A stretch of 64,000 nt of DNA from Malus domestica (Eukaryota; Streptophyta; Magnoliopsida; Rosales; Rosaceae): contig NC_091664.1 in NCBI RefSeq assembly GCF_042453785.1, positions 2,471,001 to 2,535,000 of the forward strand, given 5' to 3'. Numbering within the stretch: the first letter of the stretch is position 1; each line of letters begins with the position of its first letter. Below the pieces are notes generated by a model that was given only the letters and a program-made list of their open reading frames with translations, was not told the origin of the DNA and did no database searches. Shown piece by piece: positions 10,245 to 22,548 of this stretch. The position numbers and the translations under genes were made by a program.

Positions 10245-13200
10245 CTATAATCCCTGAATATACTCTAAAATACTTGGAAGCACCTCAAGCTTTGGACAAC
10301 CAGAAAGAGTGACATATTTGAGGGACTTGAGTTGACATATGCTGCTTGGAAGACTCTTAAGTTCTCTGCAGTCCTTAAGGTTCAAAGAAACAAGACCCTT
10401 AAGATTTTTAATTGACAACGGCAATTCTCGTATTGCAGTCCTATCTAAAGAAAGGTAAGTGAACCCTTCTGTAACTTTTGAAATCTCAGGAAACTTCTCA
10501 AAACTTGAGCAGCCAGAAAGAGAAACATTTCTAAGAGACTTGAGTTGGCAGATGCTGCTTGGAAGACTTTGAAGCCTTAGACAACCATTTAGCTTCAAAG
10601 TATTCAGCCCGGAAAGATTTTCAATTGACGAGGGTAGTTCCTGAATTGCAGTCCCATCTAAATAAAGGCACCAGAGCTCTTCCATAACTTCTAAAATCTC
10701 TGGAAACTTCTCAAGATTTGAGCAGCCAGAAAGAGTAACATATCTAAGGGACTTGAGTTGACAGATACTGCTCGGGAGACTTTTAAGCTTCACGCAACCT
10801 TTCAAGTCCAAAGTAACAAGCTCTGTAAGATTTTTAATTGACGACGGCAATTCTTCAATTGCAGTCCCATTTAAACGAAGACTCCATAACCCCTTCACAA
10901 CCATTGAAATCTCTGGAAACTTCTGAAAATTTGAGCAGCGAGAAAGATTGACATCTCTAAGGCACTTGAGTTCCCAGATGCCACATGGAAGACTTTTAAG
11001 ACCTCGGCAACCTTCTAGGTTCAAAGATTCGACCCCGGAAAGATTTATAATTGATGAGGGAAGTTCTTTAATTGCTGTCTTATCTAAACAAAGGTAAGTG
11101 AACCCTTCTGTAACTTTTGAAATCTCAGGAAACTTCTCAAAACTTGAGCAGCCAGAAAGAGAAACATTTCTAAGAGACTTGAGTTGGCAGATGCTGCTTG
11201 GAAGACTTTGAAGCCTTAGACAACCATTTAGCTTCAAAGTATTCAGCCCGGAAAGATTTTCAATTGACGAGGGTAGTTCCTGAATTGCAGTCCCATCTAA
11301 ATAAAGGCACCAGAGCTCTTCCATAACTTCTAAAATCTCTGGAAACTTCTCAAGATTTGAGCAGCCAGAAAGAGTAACATATCTAAGGGACTTGAGTTGA
11401 CAGATACTGCTCGGGAGACTTTTAAGCTTCACGCAACCTTTCAAGTCCAAAGTAACAAGCTCTGTAAGATTTTTAATTGACGACGGCAATTCTTCAATTG
11501 CAGTCCCATTTAAACGAAGACTCCATAACCCCTTCACAACCATTGAAATCTCTGGAAACTTCTGAAAATTTGAGCAGCGAGAAAGATTGACATCTCTAAG
11601 GCACTTGAGTTCCCAGATGCCACATGGAAGACTTTTAAGACCTCGGCAACCTTCTAGGTTCAAAGATTCGACCCCGGAAAGATTTATAATTGATGAGGGA
11701 AGTTCTTTAATTGCTGTCTTATCTAAACAAAGGTAAGTGAACCCTTCTGTAACTTTTGAAATCTCAGGAAACTTCTCAAAACTTGAGCAGCCAGAAAGAG
11801 AAACATTTCTAAGAGACTTGAGTTGGCAGATGCTGCTTGGAAGACTTTGAAGCCTTAGACAACCATTTAGCTTCAAAGTATTCAGCCCGGAAAGATTTTC
11901 AATTGACGAGGGTAGTTCCTGAATTGCAGTCCCATCTAAATAAAGGCACCAGAGCTCTTCCATAACTTCTAAAATCTCTGGAAACTTCTCAAGATTTGAG
12001 CAGCCAGAAAGAGTAACATATCTAAGGGACTTGAGTTGACAGATACTGCTCGGGAGACTTTTAAGCTTCACGCAACCTTTCAAGTCCAAAGTAACAAGCT
12101 CTGTAAGATTTTTAATTGACGACGGCAATTCTTCAATTGCAGTCCCATTTAAACGAAGACTCCATAACCCCTTCACAACCATTGAAATCTCTGGAAACTT
12201 CTGAAAATTTGAGCAGCGAGAAAGATTGACATCTCTAAGGCACTTGAGTTCCCAGATGCCACATGGAAGACTTTTAAGACCTCGGCAACCTTCTAGGTTC
12301 AAAGATTCGACCCCGGAAAGATTTATAATTGATGAGGGAAGTTCTTTAATTGCTGTCTTATCTAAACAAAGGTAAGTGAACCCTTCTGTAACTTTTGAAA
12401 TCTCAGGAAACTTCTCAAAACTTGAGCAGCCAGAAAGAGAAACATTTCTAAGAGACTTGAGTTGGCAGATGCTGCTTGGAAGACTTTGAAGCCTTAGACA
12501 ACCATTTAGCTTCAAAGTATTCAGCCCGGAAAGATTTTCAATTGACGAGGGTAGTTCCTGAATTGCAGTCCCATCTAAATAAAGGCACCAGAGCTCTTCC
12601 ATAACTTCTAAAATCTCTGGAAACTTCTCAAGATTTGAGCAGCCAGAAAGAGTAACATATCTAAGGGACTTGAGTTGACAGATACTGCTCGGGAGACTTT
12701 TAAGCTTCACGCAACCTTTCAAGTCCAAAGTAACAAGCTCTGTAAGATTTTTAATTGACGACGGCAATTCTTCAATTGCAGTCCCATTTAAACGAAGACT
12801 CCATAACCCCTTCACAACCATTGAAATCTCTGGAAACTTCTGAAAATTTGAGCAGCGAGAAAGATTGACATCTCTAAGGCACTTGAGTTCCCAGATGCCA
12901 CATGGAAGACTTTTAAGACCTCGGCAACCTTCTAGGTTCAAAGATTCGACCCGGAAAGATTTATAATTGATGAGGGAAGTTCTTTAATTGCTGTCTTATC
13001 TAAACAAAGGTAAGTGAACCCTTCTGTAACTTTTGAAATCTCAGGAAACTTCTCAAAACTTGAGCAGCCAGAAAGAGAAACATTTCTAAGAGACTTGAGT
13101 TGGCAGATGCTGCTTGGAAGACTTTGAAGCCTTAGACAACCATTTAGCTTCAAAGTATTCAGCCCGGAAAGATTTTCAATTGACGAGGGTAGTTCCTGAA

Positions 13201-16200
13201 TTGCAGTCCCATCTAAATAAAGGCACCAGAGCTCTTCCATAACTTCTAAAATCTCTGGAAACTTCTCAAGATTTGAGCAGCCAGAAAGAGTAACATATCT
13301 AAGGGACTTGAGTTGACAGATACTGCTTGGAAGACTTTTAAGCTTCACGCAACCCTTTAAGTCCAAAGTAACAAGCTCTGTAAGATTTTTAATTGACGAC
13401 GGCAATTCTTCAATTGCAGTCCCATTTAAACGAAGACTCCATAACCCCTTCACAACCATTGAAATCTCTGGAAACTTCTGAAAATTTGAGCAGCAAGAAA
13501 GATTGACATCTCTAAGGCACTTGAGTTCCCAGATGCCACATGGAAGACTTTTAAGACCTTGGCAACCTTCTAGGTTCAAAGATTCGACCCCAGAAAGATT
13601 TATAATTGATGAGGGAAGTTCTTTAATTGCTGTCTTATCTAAACAAAGGTAAGTGAACCCTTCTGTAACTTTTGAAATCTCAGGAAACTTCTCAAAACTT
13701 GAGCAGCCAGAAAGAGAAACATTTCTAAGAGACTTGAGTTGGCAGATGCTGCTTGGAAGACTTTGAAGCCTTAGACAACCATTTAGCTTCAAAGTATTCA
13801 GCCCGGAAAGATTTCCAATTGACGAGGGTAGTTCCTTAATTGCAGTCCCATCTAAATAAAGGCACCAGAGTTCTTCCATAACTTCTAAAATCTCTGGAAA
13901 CTTCTCAAGATTTGAGCAGCCAGAAAGAGTAACATATCTAAGGGACTTGAGTTGACAGATACTGCTTGGAAGACTTTTAAGCTTCACGCAACACTTTAAG
14001 TCCAAAGTAACAAGCTCCGTAAGATTTTTAATTGACGACGGCAATTCTTCAATTGCAGTACCATTCAAATGAAGACTCGATAACCCCTTCACAACCATTG
14101 AAATCTCTGGAAACTTCTGAAAATTTGAGCAGCAAGAAAGATTGACATCTCTAAGGCACTTGAGTTCCCAGATGCTGCATGGAAGACTTTTAAGGCCTTG
14201 GCAACCTTCTAGGTTCAAAGATTCGACCCCAGAAAGATTTATAATTGATGAGGGAAGTTCTTTAATTGCTGTCTTATCTAAACAAAGGTAAGTGAACCCT
14301 TCTGTAACTTTTGAAATCTCAGGAAACTTCTCAAAACTTGAGCAGCCAGAAAGAGAAACATTTCTAAGAGACTTGAGTTGGCAGATGCTGCTTGGAAGAC
14401 TATGAAGCCCTAGACAACCATTTAGCTTCAAAGTATTCAGCCCGGTAAGATTTTCAATTGACGAGGGTAGTTCCATAATTGCAGTCCCATCTAAATAAAG
14501 GTACCAGAGTTCTTCCATAACTTCTAAAATCTCTGGAAACTTCTCAAGATTTGAGCAGCCAGAAAGAGTAAAATATCTCAGGGACTTGAGTTGACAGATA
14601 CTGCATGGCAGAATTTTAAGCTTCAAGCATCCTTTTAGGCTCAAAGTTTTGAGCCCCGTAAGATGTTTTATCGACGATGGCAATTCTTCAATTGCAGTCT
14701 CATCCAGATAAAGCTCTGAAAGCTGCTTCATAGATACTGAAATTTCTGGAAACTTCTCAAGATTTTTGCAGCCAGAGAGAGTAACACATCTAAGGGACTT
14801 GAGTTGGGAGATGCTACTTGGAAGACTTTTAAGTTGTAGGCAGCCCTTTAGGTCTAAAGTACGAAGTCCTGTAAGATTTTTAATTGAAATGGGCAAATCT
14901 CTAACTGCAGTGTAATCCAAACAAAGTTCTGAAAGATTCTTAATAACTTCTAAAATCTCTGGAAACATCTTGAGACTTTTACAGCCATAAAGAGTAACAT
15001 CTTTTAGGGATTTGAGTTGGCAGATGCTGCTTGGAAGACTTTGAAGCTCCACGCAATCTTTTAAGTTCAAACTAACAAGCCCCGTAAGATTCTTAATTGA
15101 CGAGGGCAGTTCTTTAATTGCAGTCCCATCTAAATGAAGCTCTGAGAGTTCCTTCATAACATCTGAGATCTCTGGAAACTTCTCAAATTTTGAGCAGCCA
15201 GATAGAGTAACATATCTAAGGGACTTGAGTTGGCAGAAGCCGCTTGGAAGACTTGTAAGCTCTAGGCAGCTAGTAAGGTGCAAAGTAACGAGCCCAGTAA
15301 GATATTTAATTGATGAAGGCAGTCTTCTAATTGTAGTTTCATCTAAATAAAGCTCTGAAAGCGACTTCATACCTTTTAAAATATCTGGAAACTTATTGAG
15401 ATGTTTACAGCCATGAAGAGTAATACTTTTTAGGGACTTGAGTTGGCAGATACTGCTTGGAAGACTTTGAAGCTCTAGGCAATCTTTTAAGTTCAAAGTA
15501 ACAAGCCCCGTAAGATTTTTCATTGACGAGGGCAGTTCTTTAATTGCAGTCCCATCTAAGTGAAGCTCTGAGAGTTCCTTCATGATGTCTGAGATCTCTG
15601 GAAACTTCTCAAATTTTGAGCTGCCAGATAGAGTAATATATCTAAGGGACTCGAGTTGGCAGATGCTGCTGGGAAGACTTTTGAGCTCTAGGCAGCCGGT
15701 AAGGTGCAAAGTAATGAGCCCAGTAAGATTTTTAATTGATGAAGGCAGTTTTCTAATTGCAGTCTCATCTAAATAAAGCTCTGAAAGTTGCTTCCTAACT
15801 TCTGAAATCTCTGGGAACTTCAGCAAATTTGAGCAGCCAGAAAGATTAAGATATTTGAGAGATCTCAAATAAATGCTGCTTGGAAGACCCTGAAGTCTTT
15901 TGCAACCTCTTAAGTCTAAAGAAACTAGCCCTGTAAGATATTTGATTGATGAAGGCAGTTCTTTAATTGCAGTCTCGTCTAAAAGAAGCACTGATAGATT
16001 CTCCATAACTTCTGAAATATCCGGAAACTTCTCAAAATTTGAGCAGCCGGAAAGAATAAGGCTTGTAAGAGATTTCATACGAATGCTGCTTGGAAATTTC
16101 CTCAGTTCTTTGCACCCTTTTAGACTCAAAACATCAAGGTTTTGAAGAGATGAAATGGATGGATGAACCTCAAATAAACTCTCACAACCTTCCAGGAATA

Positions 16201-19200
16201 AGGTCTCCAGATTTTTCGCCTCAGTGAAGTCAGGGGTTCTTTCAAGATACTGTGAGTGGCTTAAATTGATGAACTTCAACCTTTTCAAACGCTGTTCAAA
16301 TATCCAGGAAAACATGGATTACATAACAAAGCATATGAGAAATTTGCCAATTTTAAAGAAAAATATGAAAAAGATGATTGTACCTTGGTTCCTTCCCAAA
16401 GTTGTTGGATGTTACTATATTGCATGTCAAGGTCAACTAGGTTGTTGGGGTGAAAATTGGATGGCAAAGAATTTAGGGGGCATCCATGCCAAAAGAGACA
16501 CCTCAACTCATGAGAAAGATATTTTAAGTCCCCACTCAGGTGTTGTATGAAATCATGTCCTGCATGGCAAAGTTCCTCACAGGAAAGGTCTTCGTCATCA
16601 TAGTATATAGAGTGGTTATGATATTCGATACGTAGCAGTCTTAGCCTTGTCATTCCAACAAAAGCTTCAGCATTTAAGTATACTTCTTCTGATTTGTTTG
16701 ACAAGTCCAGGACTATGCTCTCAATAGCTTTTGTAGCCTGGATAGAGAATGATGGAATTTAAGTAAGTGCAAATACCCATAAGGCCGTAACCATATAATT
16801 ACGTATATAAAATAAATACATGTTTCTATACTAATTGCATATGAAAAGGACAGTATGGATGATTGTATCTTACTGTATTTTGAGTTAACACGGGATGAAC
16901 ATCTTCATAACTCCACAGCCTACTGCATCTCCCGGGATCTTTAATAGATTCTTGGGGGACAATTTCCCAACCCATTTCTGCTAGTAAATCATGCATCTCG
17001 AGTGTACCATAACACGAGATTGTTACGAGACCTCTATCAATTAGAACTCTTAACCCACTATGAGGATAGAAGCCACAACCGTCCAGGATTTTTGTTACAT
17101 AATCTTTTCCCATTCCTTTAAAGAAACAAGCAATGTCCAAAAAAATGTCCTTCTCTGAATCATCCAGCCCATCAAAACTTGTTCTAAGCACATCCTGAAT
17201 TCCCATGTGTGGGATTTTCCTTATCTTCTCTAACACATCTTCCCACTCGCGTACACTTTTGTTATCAAGAAAAGCCCCCAAGACTTTGAGGGCTAAAGGC
17301 AAACCTTGAGCATATTCTATGGCGTGGCATGTGAGATGATTGTAGTCTCTTGTGGGTTGGTTTGTTCTGAAGGCATATTGCATAAAGAGGTCAACAGCCT
17401 CATCGTCACTTAAAAACTGGGGCCTATATATTGCATCAACTCCGCTTAGTAATTGCACATCTCGTGTTGTTATAATAATTCTACTTCCGCAGCCAAATGA
17501 GCGTTGCTTTCCTAGTAAGCCTTCAACTTGGACTATATTGTCCACATCATCAAGAACAAGGAAAACTTTTTTCTTAGCTAGTCTTTTCCTTATCATCTTG
17601 GACCCTTTGTCCAAAGTTCCTAAACTTCGCACCTTTTCCTTCAAGATTCTGGATAAAAGCTCTTCCTGCATATGTACCGCACCATGCCTGGAGAAACCTT
17701 CCTTGACATTTTCAAGAAAGCAGTAAGCTTCAAATTGACAAGCGATTTCCTCATAAACAGCTCTGGCAATGGTTGTTTTGCCTATTCCACCCATACCCCA
17801 TATTCCAACAAAGCGAACATCCTCCGTGCCAAGACATAATCGCAAATTCATTTCATCTAGGTGGGAATCCATTCCAACCAAGCCATCACCTTTACTTGAC
17901 GACATGTGGATCAATTTATCAAAGATATCTTGTACAATTTCTTCAACAAGCCTTGCATCATCCCTGTGAAATTAAGAATAAATAAATAAAAGTTCAGCAT
18001 TTCGTCTGTAAAGAATCAAAGTAAGTCTTACTGCATTTGATAGTAAACAATAATACTGTAATACCAACACCAATTAAGAGTTTAAGACTGAACAAAGTAA
18101 AATTACTTATAATTTCACGAATCCAAAGAAAATTTTGCATCCAAGAAATCCCAAATTAGGGAACCAAACTAATCAGAATATGAACAAAGTAGAATTACTT
18201 GTAATTTCACAAATCGAAAGTACAATTTGCACACAAGAAATCTTAAAGCAGGAAACAAAACTATAATTAGACTATGAACAAAGTAGAATTAACTGGAATT
18301 TCGGGAATTGGAAGTAAAATTTGCATACAAGAGATCCAAAAAGAGGAACCAACTCTATAATTAGACTATGAACAAGGTAGAATTACTTGTTTTTCACAAA
18401 TCGAAAGTAAAATTTGCATATAAGAAATACGAAAATAGGAACCAACACTATAATTAGACTATGAACAAAGTAGAATTACTTGTAATTTTGCGAATCGAAA
18501 GTAAAATTTGCATACAAGAAATCCGGAAACAGGATCCAAAACTATAATTAGCTTATGAACAAAGTAGAATTAATTGTAATTTTGCGAATCGGAAGGAAAA
18601 TTTGCAAATAAGAAATACGAAAACAGGAGCCAAAACTATAATTAGCTATGAACAAAGTAGAATTACATCTAATTTCGCGAATCGAAAGTAAAATTTGCAT
18701 ATAAGAAATCTGAAAACAGGAACCAAAACTATAATTAGATTATGAACAAAGTAGAATTACTTGTAATTTCGCGAATCCCAGCCGGATAAATTGCAGGCTC
18801 TAGTAAGAGCTGACTTCCAGCTCCGCACCTCCGCCATCTCAGCCACGGAGTCAAGTTCGTGTCTCGCAAACGCCTCCGCAAAACTCCTCTTGCGCTTGCG
18901 GACGTGAGACGGATCGACGTCGTAGAAGACGGGCACCACAGTCTGGTCGTCCGAGTCCATACATTCCAGAATTTGGACGAGTTCTTTGAGGCACCAGGTG
19001 GAAGAAGCATAGTTTGGAGAGAAAACTACGATCGAGACCCTCGAGTTTCGAATGGCTGTGAGTAGGTCGGAGAGGTGGTTGCCTTTCCGGAGCTCTTCGG
19101 CGTCGATGAAAGTGTGGATGGCTTTCTGGTCCAGAGCTCTGTAGAGATGGCTGACGAAGGACCTGCGAGTGTCTTCGCCTCTGAAGTTGAGGAAAACGTC

Positions 19201-19263
19201 GTATTTTCGACGACGACGGCCGGAGGAAGACGGCGATTCAGAAAAAGAAGAAGAAGAAGCCAT
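10245..19263 (-). CDS. TIR-NBS-LRR (TNL) disease-resistance-like gene with giant, frameshifted LRR exon
   Basis: Intracellular immune-receptor class. Exons on the minus strand: 18761-19263 (TIR), 16874-17963 (NBS), 16384-16737 (linker/first LRRs) and 10245-16291 (LRRs); all junctions are in phase. The TIR domain (about residues 20-160) has DVFLNFRGEDTR and the WCLKEL motif, whose Glu (residue 94) is the NADase glutamate of the family. The NBS shows P-loop GMGGIGKTT (224-232), kinase-2 FLVLDDVDN, RNBS-B GSRIIITTRD, GLPLALKVLG and MHD. The LRR exon repeats a ~71-residue module (three LRRs, hallmark TAI.ELPSSI) about 27 times. One C is missing at 12950-12952 (CCC where other copies have CCCC), shifting frame and giving a stop at 12938. 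As read, the product is about 1,766 residues; without the shift it would be about 2,660, roughly twice a usual TNL. The shift may be real or an assembly/sequencing error. The start at 19263 (MASSSS) fits TNLs; an in-frame ATG also lies at 19305. No post-LRR domain was recognised. Confidence 0.88.
10435..14640 (-). repeat. 639-bp LRR super-unit tandem array (about 6.5 copies)
   Basis: Within the LRR exon, a 639-bp unit (213 codons, three 71-residue modules) is repeated head to tail. The landmark CCTTCTAGGTTCAAAG lies at 11011, 11650, 12289, 12928, 13566 and 14205. The spacing is 639 each time except 638 across the frameshift. Copies between about 10,500 and 12,930 look identical base for base. 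Copies upstream in the transcript (above 13,300) differ at scattered sites, for example Gln for Arg in EGCRGL and Cys for Arg in LSRCSNF. This is the pattern of recent unequal exchange within the array. Confidence 0.95.
17776..17798 (-). promoter_or_regulatory. Candidate miR482/2118 target site over the P-loop codons
   Basis: The GMGGIGKT codons read ...GGTATGGGTGGAATAGGCAAA. miR482/2118-family miRNAs pair with the P-loop codons of many NBS-LRR mRNAs and trigger phased siRNAs. Compared with the recalled family consensus, about 18 of 22 positions match. The complementarity is recalled, not computed. Confidence 0.35.
18091..18777. repeat. ~94-bp minisatellite in TNL intron 1, running into the exon 1 donor
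   Basis: Seven units of about 93-94 bp plus a partial eighth, each beginning AACAAAGTAGAATTACTTGT on the plus strand, at about 18091, 18182, 18276, 18370, 18463, 18557, 18650 and 18744. They diverge by roughly 5-20%. The last partial unit extends through the splice donor at 18759-18760 and about 17 bases into exon 1, so several intronic units carry a copy of the donor context (ATTACAA/GTAATTC). Confidence 0.9.
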
Positions 19264-19305
19264 TGACGGAGAATGATCGGGGATGAACAGAGGAGTGCAG
19301 GTCAA

Positions 19306-20920
19306 CGAGGTTAGTGGAAAATGATGAAACGTAGAGGGAAGAAAAAAATTGTGGCAATTGTGGCAGTGAGTCAGAAGATGATGGGCCGTTTTTTGAAATT
19401 TTATTTAAACCCACTTTCCACTTATATTAATTTTAGTTAAACTATCAATATCTTTTTAAATCTAAATTTACTACCTAAATTACCCTCACAAACTCAATTC
19501 AGTATGTTAATTTTTCTTTACACCCATTTTCAAAAGATAAAAATCAAAGTCAAAGCATACATTTTCTTCTTTGACATTCTCTACTTCCATCAAGTTTGTT
19601 GTATTTCCTTTCAAATTCTTCATGATTTAATAGAAATATAAATCGAAATCAAAAGAACTGATGAGAATTTGAGAAACTTCTTGTTCATTTGTACTGGGTG
19701 CCGTCAATTTTTGTAAGAGACCAAACATCTCTTCTTTGTTAGGTACTGAGAGTGCAGTATCCTTTGGAGGGAGTGTGTACTCATTAGTTTAAGTTCTCTC
19801 ATTCTCTTTCATATTTGGTGTGTCTACTTATAATATATGGATGTAGAGCTATGTGGCCTTAAATGATTTTGAAGGAGTAAAAAGAGTTCCGGCGGAAATG
19901 GAAACACAAGACATAGAAAAATGCAATTGGTCAACATATAGTAACCTAGTAACCTGGCTGCCATCTATGTTAACGCAGAGCTTTTTGACAAGACAAAGCA
20001 ACTAGCAAGCCCTCAAAAAGTCGGAAGAAATGATGAAACCCTGAAGTAATGCGAGACATACCATTTTTTTATTAGCATCCATGCCTGCACTTCTAATCTA
20101 GGTGAGGTCAAAAGGTGTGGAAAATGTTCAAGTAATATTTCCCTGCTACAAACAATATATGTTATCTTGTAATGCTTCAGGCCCTTTGTAAGCTAAACCA
20201 TATTTGAGGGATTGAAATAATTGTTTGAGGAATGGGAGTCCATCTGCTTAAGACTTACATAGATGTAGGAAAATCATATCCTGAGATAGGCCAACAATGG
20301 CACATCGAATTTTTTCTTTGAGTTCATAAAATAAAAACTCATAAATCAGTTCATATTTTAGTTGGAGGATCGAAAACTTCAAAATCAATATCCATTTGTC
20401 AAAAAGAGCTTATTCTTTATTAGAGCATCTTAGGATTTTAGCAAGAATAGAGCGCAAGAGAAAGATTGCATGATAGTAATGGTTTGATTATTTGGAGTGG
20501 GTTTATTGATACATATTAGTTTTATTGTTAATTTTATCTTGTACTTTATGGTAATTATGCAATAGGATAAAAAAAGACACTTCACATTTAAAATTTAAGT
20601 TTGGTGTAAAAGAGGTTATACGGGTTCAAATAAAATTTCTCTTTTTTTTTTCTTGGAACATACAATATTATTTACATTAAGTGAAAGAGAATAGACTTAG
20701 CTAGTAATAATGTGATTCAAATTCGTCTTTAGTATTGTTCTACTTTACAAAACAAAATTTGTTTATGTGCTGTGAGAATAAACAATGGTAAAATAAAGTT
20801 GTTGAATGTTTGGTAAACTTTTTTTTGTTAAAGAATGTCTGAGTATTTGGTGAACTTTTATATAAAATTGATGTGAATATGTTAGGCTGCCTATGTGACT
20901 TAACCGAACTTCCCCTCCCC
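19306..20920. other. TNL upstream region and intergenic DNA
   Basis: The first few hundred bases are the presumed TNL promoter (an ATGGGCCG motif near 19382). The rest is AT-rich with many stops in all frames. I saw no gene or clear repeat. Confidence 0.5.
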
Positions 20921-20923
20921 TTA

Positions 20924-22064
20924 GACCAACTCCAATGGTGGGTTAAAAGCTAAATTTCCCCATGTATTCCCCCCAAACACCACCCAACCCATGCTAAAAC
21001 ATTGGGTTAAAAGCCAAATGCCAAAGCTGGGCCAAATACCCCCCCCAAAATTCTCCCCCCATTCAAGTGGACTCGCTGGCACTTGGGCCAGTCTCGGCCG
21101 ACCCACGCTCCAAACACGCGGTGGGCTTGCAAGGCTTTCCCGACAGGGGTGGGCCCCGCTGTCAGCTTTGTGTCGGCCAACATCATCATCCCAATGGCTA
21201 TAATTTTAATCCAAGGGCTGGGCTTTAAGGATTGTTGGTTGATCCAACGGTCCAGGTTCAAATTTAATTTTTTTAGAATATGTTATTTTAAAATACATTG
21301 AATCCAACGGCTGAGATCGAATATAATCAAATCTAATGGTAAAAAAATAGATCTAACGGCCCAAATTTAAATCCAATGGCTAAAATAATTTAAAAATATA
21401 TATTTAACTAAAATTCACCCAAAAATTCTATAAATACCTATGTATTTGTTCAAACATCCCCACAAAACTCAAATTTCTCCTACAATTCTTCCAATTGATC
21501 TTTCTACCATTTCTTTCCATTTCCAAATTGTTCAACATGGCAAGAGAGCATATTAGAGGTTGTAATTGGACTTGTGAGGAAGATGTTGTTTTATGCTTGG
21601 CATGAGTTTCTGTTAGGGAAGATGATGCAGTTGGCACAAATCAAAATAAGAAGGTTTTGTGGGATAAAATCATTGCAAAGTTTCAAGAAAACTGCAATGG
21701 CGGCAGGCAGGATGGTGGTGGTGTTTATGATCGGTGGAAGTTGAAAGTTTGGTGTTGAATGGTTGGTGAATTGAAAGTTAGGTTATGGTTGAAAGATTGG
21801 TGAAAGTTGAAGGCTTGCTGTGTGAAAAATTTCATAATTTTTCAATATTTATCATAATTTAAATATTTTTAGATTAAAATGTTCATAAAATTAATTTACG
21901 ATAGTATACATATTTATTTATTTTTAATTTAATTTAAGAAAAAAAATAGTCTAAGTTCATTCTTTAATAATCATGGGCTAAAATGTTAAGCCAGAAGGGT
22001 TGAAGCAGAAAAACTATTTATGGGCTAAAAAATTTGGCTTTTAACCCAACCATTGGAGTTGGTC
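20924..22064. mobile_element. Defective PIF/Harbinger DNA transposon
   Basis: A 1,141-bp element with terminal inverted repeats of about 28 bp (GACCAACTCCAATGGT.GGGTTAAAAGC) and exact TTA target-site duplications at 20921-20923 and 22065-22067. TTA duplications are the PIF/Harbinger signature. There is no transposase; only a broken copy of the Myb/SANT-like ORF1 remains at 21537-21758. The internal DNA is rich in ATCCAACGGC-type short direct repeats around 21235-21380. Confidence 0.9.
21537..21758 (+). pseudogene. Remnant of Harbinger ORF1 (Myb/SANT-like protein)
   Basis: The frame from ATG at 21537 reads GCNWTCEEDVVLCLAW-like, then VSVREDDAVGTNQNKKVLWDKI and a YDRWK segment. It resembles the trihelix/SANT domain of Harbinger ORF1 and the related plant proteins often annotated 'glutathione S-transferase T3-like'. 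It is broken by TGA at 21603-21605 (in place of the usual Trp) and ends at TGA 21756-21758. A CTATAAATAC box lies about 110 bp upstream. Confidence 0.7.
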
Positions 22065-22199
22065 TTAGTATAAAAATATTGATGTATTAAAAAAAAATTA
22101 CCAAAGGGAATAATGTAAGGACAAAGATTAAAAATTACACAAGCTATTTGAAAATTTCATTAAATGGCCATTGAAAAAAACACTTTTTTTTAAGCAACG

Positions 22200-22412
22200 G
22201 GCTGGTTTGGTATTGTTGTACTTTGAAAAAAAATTATTTCTGTTATGCTGTGAGATTAAGCTCATTTTTGCTGCTTCACATTTTCAGCTTTTTTTCACCC
22301 AAAACTGTGAAAATAAGCTGTTTTTTAGTGTTTACCAAACACATTTTTGAGCTCAGCTTTTTTTTATACCCACTTTTTATAAAAGCACCTCAGTACCAAA
22401 CAAGTACGTAGA
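22200..22412. mobile_element. MITE (family shared with 48112-48323)
   Basis: About 213 bp with ends CTGGTTTGGTATTG ... CAGTACCAAACAAG, forming a short terminal inverted repeat. The body (GCTGTGAGA..AAGCTCATTTTTGCTGCTTCA, AACTGTGAAAATAAGC) matches the copy at 48112-48323. A related AAAGCACAACAAT fragment follows at about 22515-22548. No certain target duplication was found. Confidence 0.7.
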
Positions 22413-22548
22413 CTTGCTTCTACTTTTCTATACTTTTCTATTGTCACTAACATCAGTTTAAAAAATAATAATAATAATAAATTGTTTTACCAAATTTTTT
22501 AATAAATAGTTTTTTTTTTTAAAGCACAACAATCTCAAATCAACCTGA

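Noticed and set aside
10435..14640. CRISPR-like or satellite array
   Set aside because: Regular spacing comes from in-frame LRR codons of a TNL gene; there are no unique spacers and the genome is a plant nucleus.
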